In this document: piece by piece, positions 58,648 through 64,000 of the stretch | How the letters are laid out: each line of letters starts with the position of its first letter | Position numbering within the stretch: position 1 is the stretch's first letter | Assembly: GCA_963757945.1 (NCBI GenBank) | Contig: CAVWTN010000002.1 | Coordinates: 1,798,001 to 1,862,000 of the forward strand | Direction: 5' to 3' | Source: CAVWTN01 sp963757945 | Lineage (GTDB): Bacteria > Vulcanimicrobiota > Vulcanimicrobiia > Vulcanimicrobiales > Vulcanimicrobiaceae | Length of the DNA stretch: 64,000 nt | The notes under the pieces: model-generated | What the model saw: the letters and a program-made list of their open reading frames with translations, nothing else | The model's database searches: none | What the model was told of the DNA's origin: nothing | Made by a program: the position numbers and the translations under genes

Positions 58648-60108
58648 ATGGGCCTCTTCGCGCAACTCTTTGCTACGCAGCGGCTGGATCGCGTGCGCCC
58701 CGAGTCGGACGAGGCCTCGAGTTTACGCCGGTGCCTGGGCAAGGTCGGGCTGATCTCGATTGGTCTGGGGACGATGATCGGCGGGATCTTCACGACGATC
58801 GGCGTCGGGACCGCGACGGCCGGCCCGGGCGTGCTCCTTGCGTTCCTGCTCTCAGGGCTCGCCTGCTTCTTCGTGGCACTCTGTTACGCCGAGCTGGCCT
58901 CGATGGTCCCGGTCGCCGGAAGCGCGTATACGTATGCCTACGCGACGCTCGGCGAGTTCGTCGCCTGGGTCATCGGCTGGGACTTGATCCTGGAGTACGG
59001 GATCAGCGTCGCGCCCGTCGCCGCCTCGTGGTCGGGCTACGTGCAGGCCTTGCTCCAAAATGTCGGGCTCGTGCTGCCGGAGTGGGCTCGCACGGCGCAT
59101 CTCGCCGTCGCGCACGGGGCGCTCGATATGGCGCACACGCAGATCGACGTGCTCGCGGTCCTCGTGATCCTCGCGATGACGGCGCTCTTGATCGTGGGGA
59201 TCCGCGAGAGCGCGACCGCGAACACGATCATGGTCGTCGTGCAGGTCGTCGCGATGCTCGCCTTCGTCTTCGCGCTCGCGGGCGCGACGCATCCCGAACG
59301 CTTCCATCCGCTGATGCCGACCGGCCTGCACGGCGTCGTCACGAGCGCGGCCCTCGTCTTCTTCGCGTATATCGGCTTCGACACGGTCACGGTCGCCTGC
59401 GAGGAAGCGCGCGATCCGATCCGCGACATTCCCTTCGCGATCATCGCAACGCTCTTGATCGGCGCCGTGCTGTTCATCGCGATCGCGTTCGTGACCGTCG
59501 GGATCGTGCCGTGGCAATCGATCAGCAAGGACGCCGGGATGAGCGATGCGGTGCGGCTGGCCGGCAACAATCCGTGGGTCGTGGTCATCGTCTCGACCGG
59601 CGCGATCGCCGGGACCACGACCGTGATGCTCACCTCGCTGCTCGGCCAGGTGCGGATCTTTTACGTGATGGCGCGCGACCGGATGCTGCCGCCTGCGATC
59701 GCGCGCGTCAACCGCGTGACGCGCACGCCGATCGCCTCGACCGCGGTGACGGGCGTGCTGGTCGCGATCCTGGCGGGGATCGTACCGCTGGACGTGCTGC
59801 TCTCGCTCGTGAACATCGGGACGCTCTCGGCGTTTTCGATCGTCTGCGTCGGCGTCTTGATCTTGCGCTTCACGAAGCCCGCCGAGGCGCGGCCGTTCCG
59901 GGCTCCGGCGGGTCCCGTCGTCGCCGTGCTGGGATTGGGGATGTGCCTCTACATGATGATCGGCGGTCTCTCCGGCGCGACCTGGCTGCGCTTCATCGGC
60001 TGGTTCGCCGTGGGCGTCGTGGTCTACGCGCTCTACGGCTACCGCCACTCGCTCTTGCGCGAGGAGAACGCCGGGGGCCCCGGGGCGGCGGCCGAAGAAA
60101 TCGCCTGA
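58648..60108 (+). CDS. APC-superfamily amino-acid permease
   Basis: This 486-residue, roughly 12-helix transporter begins GKVGLISIGLGTMIGGIFTT (the GxG of helix 1), and contains YAELASMVPVAGSAYTYAYA and FFAYIGFDTVTVACEEARDP then IRDIPFAI, typical of the cationic amino-acid transporter (CAT/YfnA-like) branch. Substrate unknown. The ATG at 58648 is chosen; upstream in-frame starts overlap the divergent secreted-protein gene. It is convergent with mfd. Confidence 0.93.
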   Translation: MGLFAQLFATQRLDRVRPESDEASSLRRCLGKVGLISIGLGTMIGGIFTTIGVGTATAGPGVLLAFLLSGLACFFVALCYAELASMVPVAGSAYTYAYATLGEFVAWVIGWDLILEYGISVAPVAASWSGYVQALLQNVGLVLPEWARTAHLAVAHGALDMAHTQIDVLAVLVILAMTALLIVGIRESATANTIMVVVQVVAMLAFVFALAGATHPERFHPLMPTGLHGVVTSAALVFFAYIGFDTVTVACEEARDPIRDIPFAIIATLLIGAVLFIAIAFVTVGIVPWQSISKDAGMSDAVRLAGNNPWVVVIVSTGAIAGTTTVMLTSLLGQVRIFYVMARDRMLPPAIARVNRVTRTPIASTAVTGVLVAILAGIVPLDVLLSLVNIGTLSAFSIVCVGVLILRFTKPAEARPFRAPAGPVVAVLGLGMCLYMMIGGLSGATWLRFIGWFAVGVVVYALYGYRHSLLREENAGGPGAAAEEIA

Positions 60109-60119
60109 GCGCGGGTTAG

Positions 60120-63100
60120 CTAGAGCGCTTCGAGCAGCGCGCGCACGAGCGGGATCGCGCTCGCGGCGCTGCCCGGCGGAAGATCGACCACGATCTTGCC
60201 GTCGCCGAAGCGGAAACGGTTCTTCGTGAGCGATTGCAGCTTCGGGATCGCGGCCGGACCGATTTCGAAGCCGCTGCCCACGCCGAGCGTCAGGCGCTTC
60301 TCATCGATCACGACCCGCGTGACGCCCTTGTGCAGCGCGATCGTGCGCAGCTTCGTGATCTCGACCAGGTTCTCGAGCGGCGGCGGGAGCGGGCCGAAGC
60401 GGTCGCGCACGCCGGCGCTGATCTCCTCGACCTGCGCGTCGCTGCGCGCGCTCGCGAGCTGCTGGTAGACGGCGATCTTCTGCGAGACCTGCGGAATGTA
60501 GTCGTTCGGGATGAAGGCGTCGAGCTTGACGTCGATGACCGCTTCGCGTTTGGCCTCGCGCTCGGCGCCGGCGCCTTTACGCTCGGCGATCGCCTGGGCG
60601 AGCAGCTCGCAGTAGGTGTCGAAGCCGACGCTCGCGATGTGGCCCGATTGCGCCGCGCCGAGCAGATTGCCGGCCCCGCGAATCTCGAGATCGCGCATGG
60701 CGATCTGCAGGCCGCTCCCGAGGTGGGCGAACTCGCGGATCGCTTCGAGCCGTGCCTTGGCGTCTTCGCTGAGCGCCTTGTGCGCTTGGTAGAGCAGATA
60801 CGCATAGGCCTGATGGTTCGAGCGCCCGACGCGCCCGCGCAATTGGTAGAGCTGCGCGAGGCCGAACTTGTCGGCATCGTTGACGACGATCGTGTTCACG
60901 TTCGGAATGTCGATCCCGTTCTCGATGATCGTGGTCGCGACGAGCACGTCGATCTCGCCGTCGATGAATTTGCTCATCACGGGCTCGAGCTCCGATTCGG
61001 TCATCTGGCCGTGGCCGACGGCGATCCGCGCCTTGGGAACGAGTTGCTGCAGCGCGCGCGCAACGCCGTAGATCGATTCGACGCGGTTGTGCAGGTAGTA
61101 GACCTGCCCGCCCCGGTCGAGTTCGGCGTCGATCGCCTTCTGCACGATCGTGTCGCTGGCCGGCACGACGATGGTCTTGATCGACATGCGGTTCTTCGGC
61201 GCGGTTTGGATCAGCGAGAGATCCCGCACGCCGAGCAGCGACATGTGCAGCGTGCGCGGGATCGGAGTGGCCGAGAGCGTCAGCACGTCGACGGACGCGC
61301 GCATCTCCTTGAGGCGCTCTTTGTGCATGACGCCGAAACGCTGCTCCTCGTCGACCACGATCAGCCCGAGGTTCGCGAACACGACGTCCTTTTGCAACAG
61401 GCGATGGGTCCCGACGACGACGTCGACCTTGCCGTCCGCGAGATCGCGCAGGATCGCCTGCTGTTCCTTGCGCGTCTTGAAACGCGAGAGCTCTTCGATG
61501 CGCACCGGAAAGCTTGCAAAGCGCGCCGAGAACGTGCGCGCGTGTTGCGATGCGAGCAGCGTCGTGGGCACGAGCACGGCGACTTGGCGCTTGTCGGCGA
61601 TCGCCTTGAAGGCGGCGCGCACGGCGACTTCGGTCTTGCCGTAGCCGACGTCGCCGCACACGAGCCGGTCCATCGGCCGCGCGCGCTCCATGTCGAGTTT
61701 GGATTCGTCGATCGCCTTTTGCTGATCGGGCGTCGTTTCGTAGGGGAACGATTCTTCGAGTTCGGCCTGCCAAGGCGTGTCTGGAGCGAATGCGTAGCCC
61801 GGCGCGAGTTCGCGCTCCGCGTAGAGCGCGACGAGCCCGTCGGCGATCTTCGCGAGCGCTTCGGAGACGCGCGTCTTCTGGCGCGCCCAGTCGGCGCCGC
61901 CCATCTTGGAGAGTCGCGGCGAGCTGCCTTCGGTCGCGCCGTATTTGGTGACCTGATGCATCTGCTGGACCGGCACGAGCATGCGGTCCGTGCCCGCGTA
62001 CTTCAGATCGAGATAGTCGCTCGTCGCGCCGAGGATCGTCTCCGTGCGCAAGCCGAGGTATTGCCCGATCCCATGCACGGCATGCACGACGTAGTCGCCG
62101 ACGCGCAGATCCGCCAGCGTGATCGGCACGCCTTCCTTGACCGCGCGCAGCTTGACGCGCTTGGGCGGCTGGCCGAAGATCTCCCGATCGCCGAGGACGC
62201 GCAAGCGCAGACTCGGGATCGCGAAGCCTTGGTCGATGTTCCCTTGATCGACGAACACGACACCGCCGCGCGCGTTCGTGCGCGTCATTCCGCTCTGCGA
62301 GGCGCCCACGAACGATGCGCCGCCGCTTTCGCGCAGGTGCAGCAGCGCGGCGGATCGCTCGACGGTCAGCCCGGCGGCGCGCAGCATTTCGGCCAAGCGC
62401 GAAGCGCCGTTCGAGACGAGCGCGACCGTTTCGCCCGCGGCGGCCCAGGCTTTCACGCTTTCCAAAAAGAGCGCGATCTGGCGATTGAAGTGTTCGACGG
62501 GGCGCGTCTCGAGGACGAACCGCTCGAGCGCGTGCGGCAGCCAGCCGAGTTCGAGCGCTCCTTCGATCGCGCCGGGCAGCACCAGCACGCGCCGTTGCGC
62601 GAACGCGGAGCCGAGCGATGCGAGCGAAGGGTGCGGCGCGCTGACCTCCGCGAGCAGCGCTTCGCCGACGGCGCCGGCATCGACGGAAAGTTCGCCGGAT
62701 TCCGCGGCGGCGAGCAGCACTTGCTCTTCGCGCGAGCGCTCCTCTTCGAGCCCGCGTTCGACCGTCGCGAGCATCGCCGGCTCCTCCAGCACGACGAGGC
62801 TTTGCGGCGAGAGATAATCCAGCAGCGTCGCGCGCTCGTCGAAGGCGAGCGCGAGCCAGGCTTCGGGGAGCTCCGCGCCGCTATCGATGTAGGCGCGCGC
62901 CGCCTCGCGAACGGCGGGTGGGCCCTCGATGCGGGCCAAGACGCGCGCGCGGAAGGCGGGTTCGCGCGGGATCTCGCTCCACGGGACGATCGGCAGCGTC
63001 GCTAATTCGCCCGCGGAGCGTTGCGAGGCGAGGTCGAAGGGCCGGATGCTTTCGAGCGTATCGCCGAAGAACTCGAGCCGCGCCGGAGCGTCGGCCGAGG

Positions 63101-63680
63101 CCGCAAACAGGTCGAGGATGCCGCCGCGAACGGCGTATTCGCCGGCTGCGCTCACGACGTCCGCGCGCCGGTATCCCAGGCGGAAGAGCCGCTCTTGGAG
63201 CGATTCGAACCCCGTCTCCTCACCGGCGTGCAGCACGAATGAGAGCGCGGCGAACGCGTCGCGCGGCATGACGTATTGGCGCAGCGCGGCGATCGGCGCG
63301 ATCGCGACGAGCGGCTTTCCGGCCACGAGATCCGCGAAGAGCGACATGCGAGCGCTGCGTTCGGACGGGCTCTCGATCGCGCCGATCGTGTCCTCGCGCG
63401 GCCGCACGAGCGCGAGCGCGCCGGCGCCGAGATAATAGGAGAGGTCGGCGAACGTCCGCTCCGCGACGTCCGCGGTCGGCACGACGACGAAGAGCGGCGT
63501 GCGCAGCGTGGCTTGGATCCCCGCGAGCAAATACGGTCGCGCCGCGGCGCTGGTCTCGTGGAGCGCGAACGCGGCTCCGCCGGTCGGCGAGACGTGCGGC
63601 CGAAGCCGGTCGAGGAGGCCGGCGAGCGGCCGGCTCGAGCTCGGCAGGGCCCGGACGAGGGTCGGAGCGAGGGTGGCCAC
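60120..63680 (-). CDS. mfd: Transcription-repair coupling factor
   Basis: This protein of about 1,186 residues releases stalled RNA polymerase and recruits UvrA. It has a UvrB-like N-terminus, an RNA-polymerase interaction domain (LRVGDYVVHAVHGIGQYLGL), and helicase motifs RLVCGDVGYGKTEVAVRAAF, VPTTLLASQH, VDEEQRFGV, TLSATPIPRTLHMSL, and the RecG-like end with QLYQLRGRVGRSNHQAYAYL and a C-terminal TRCF domain. GTG 63680 fits the usual length; a TTG at 63794 would add 38 residues. TTGACT...TAGAGT (63836-63809) may be its promoter. Confidence 0.93.
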   Translation of the reverse strand: MATLAPTLVRALPSSSRPLAGLLDRLRPHVSPTGGAAFALHETSAAARPYLLAGIQATLRTPLFVVVPTADVAERTFADLSYYLGAGALALVRPREDTIGAIESPSERSARMSLFADLVAGKPLVAIAPIAALRQYVMPRDAFAALSFVLHAGEETGFESLQERLFRLGYRRADVVSAAGEYAVRGGILDLFAASADAPARLEFFGDTLESIRPFDLASQRSAGELATLPIVPWSEIPREPAFRARVLARIEGPPAVREAARAYIDSGAELPEAWLALAFDERATLLDYLSPQSLVVLEEPAMLATVERGLEEERSREEQVLLAAAESGELSVDAGAVGEALLAEVSAPHPSLASLGSAFAQRRVLVLPGAIEGALELGWLPHALERFVLETRPVEHFNRQIALFLESVKAWAAAGETVALVSNGASRLAEMLRAAGLTVERSAALLHLRESGGASFVGASQSGMTRTNARGGVVFVDQGNIDQGFAIPSLRLRVLGDREIFGQPPKRVKLRAVKEGVPITLADLRVGDYVVHAVHGIGQYLGLRTETILGATSDYLDLKYAGTDRMLVPVQQMHQVTKYGATEGSSPRLSKMGGADWARQKTRVSEALAKIADGLVALYAERELAPGYAFAPDTPWQAELEESFPYETTPDQQKAIDESKLDMERARPMDRLVCGDVGYGKTEVAVRAAFKAIADKRQVAVLVPTTLLASQHARTFSARFASFPVRIEELSRFKTRKEQQAILRDLADGKVDVVVGTHRLLQKDVVFANLGLIVVDEEQRFGVMHKERLKEMRASVDVLTLSATPIPRTLHMSLLGVRDLSLIQTAPKNRMSIKTIVVPASDTIVQKAIDAELDRGGQVYYLHNRVESIYGVARALQQLVPKARIAVGHGQMTESELEPVMSKFIDGEIDVLVATTIIENGIDIPNVNTIVVNDADKFGLAQLYQLRGRVGRSNHQAYAYLLYQAHKALSEDAKARLEAIREFAHLGSGLQIAMRDLEIRGAGNLLGAAQSGHIASVGFDTYCELLAQAIAERKGAGAEREAKREAVIDVKLDAFIPNDYIPQVSQKIAVYQQLASARSDAQVEEISAGVRDRFGPLPPPLENLVEITKLRTIALHKGVTRVVIDEKRLTLGVGSGFEIGPAAIPKLQSLTKNRFRFGDGKIVVDLPPGSAASAIPLVRALLEAL

Positions 63681-63870
63681 GGCCTCGGAACGTGCCCCGA
63701 AGCGCAAGCGCTCTCCTGCGCCGCCGCTTGCTTCGCAATGGGACCCGGCAGCAGCTTCGCGCCGAAAGTCCCAGGAAACGGCCCTCGTAGGCAACGCGGC
63801 CAGGCGTTACTCTAGCGTTATCGTTTGGGAAGTCAAGCGAGCACTCGATCTCTTATGGGAGTTCGCGACC

Positions 63871-64000
63871 GTGCGCGTCAGCCGCCTACTCGGCATCTTG
63901 GCTTTGATCCTATCGGTGTCGGTGTGCGCGGGGTGCGCGGGCCGGGGCGCTTCTGTGCTTCCGGCGGCTCCCACGGCCTCTCCGGCGGCGGCCGCCGCCG
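63871..64000 (+). CDS. Putative lipoprotein, N-terminal part (cut by window edge)
   Basis: GTG 63871 is preceded by GGGAG at about 8 nt. It opens RVSRLLGILALILSVSVCAG then CAGRGASVLPAAPTASPAAA, a signal sequence with a lipobox-like VCAGC followed by an Ala/Pro/Thr linker. The rest lies beyond the window, so no function can be given. It is divergent from mfd. Confidence 0.6.
   Translation, partial: MRVSRLLGILALILSVSVCAGCAGRGASVLPAAPTASPAAAAA

Overview
The window is high-GC, gene-dense chromosomal DNA from a free-living bacterium. Many neighbouring genes overlap by 4 nt (ATGA or GTGA), so most are in tight, translationally coupled operons. SepF, DivIVA and WhiA are typical of Terrabacteria-type lineages. 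They occur beside CsaB, an outer-membrane-barrel-like protein, lipoproteins, Lgt/LspA and flagellar rod genes. This mix suits a deep-branching high-GC phylum such as Eremiobacterota (WPS-2/Vulcanimicrobiota) or a relative. That placement is inference; no rRNA gene is present.

Layout. 1-13.4 kb: a truncated coiled-coil gene, tRNA-Val(TAC), a CDF metal exporter with an enlarged cytosolic part, an enoyl-CoA hydratase-like protein, the methionine pair metX/metY (minus strand), an alpha/beta hydrolase, a DUF5693-csaB cell-wall pair, an M50 protease and ileS. 13.4-16.4 kb: an accessory patch with a broken small secreted-protein gene and a compact three-gene operon (a TIGR04255-family protein, an unknown protein, and an unknown domain fused to a rhodanese). 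16.4-25.8 kb: amino-acid biosynthesis, with ilvBNC (minus) divergent from leuACD-ilvA, followed by a DAHP synthase. 25.9-32.8 kb: GNAT, a large barrel-like protein, tgt-rluD-lspA-ccdA and lgt. 32.9-35.8 kb: yggS-sepF-divIVA-leuB. 36-39 kb: flagellar rod genes and a FliA-like sigma factor. 39-41 kb: two secreted proteins sharing a C-terminal module. 41-47.4 kb: whiA-gap-pgk-tpiA-gpmI-pnp. 47.4-50.3 kb: a coupled operon of two radical SAM/SPASM enzymes and a V4R protein, probably tetrapyrrole-related. 50.3-52.1 kb: a nested palindromic repeat and an IS110/IS1111-type element inserted in a REP-like sequence. 52.1-64 kb: an autoregulated PadR repressor, a membrane acyltransferase, rqcP, a hotdog enzyme, mazG, a PPIase lipoprotein, an amino-acid permease and mfd.

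The strongest find is a set of three amino-acid-responsive attenuators, upstream of ilvB, leuA and the DAHP synthase. Each has a TTGAC(A/G)-N18-TAnnnn promoter and a leader-peptide ORF starting only 7-8 nt after the -10 box, so the transcripts are probably leaderless. Control codons match the operon product: Val/Leu run, LLLL, and YWFSF. A strong intrinsic terminator follows each leader, and leader segments can form competing antiterminator pairings. Other leads are a probable CTG-initiated rqcP, the accessory three-gene operon, the radical SAM/V4R operon, and the IS element with its candidate guide-RNA region and Shine-Dalgarno-masking hairpin.
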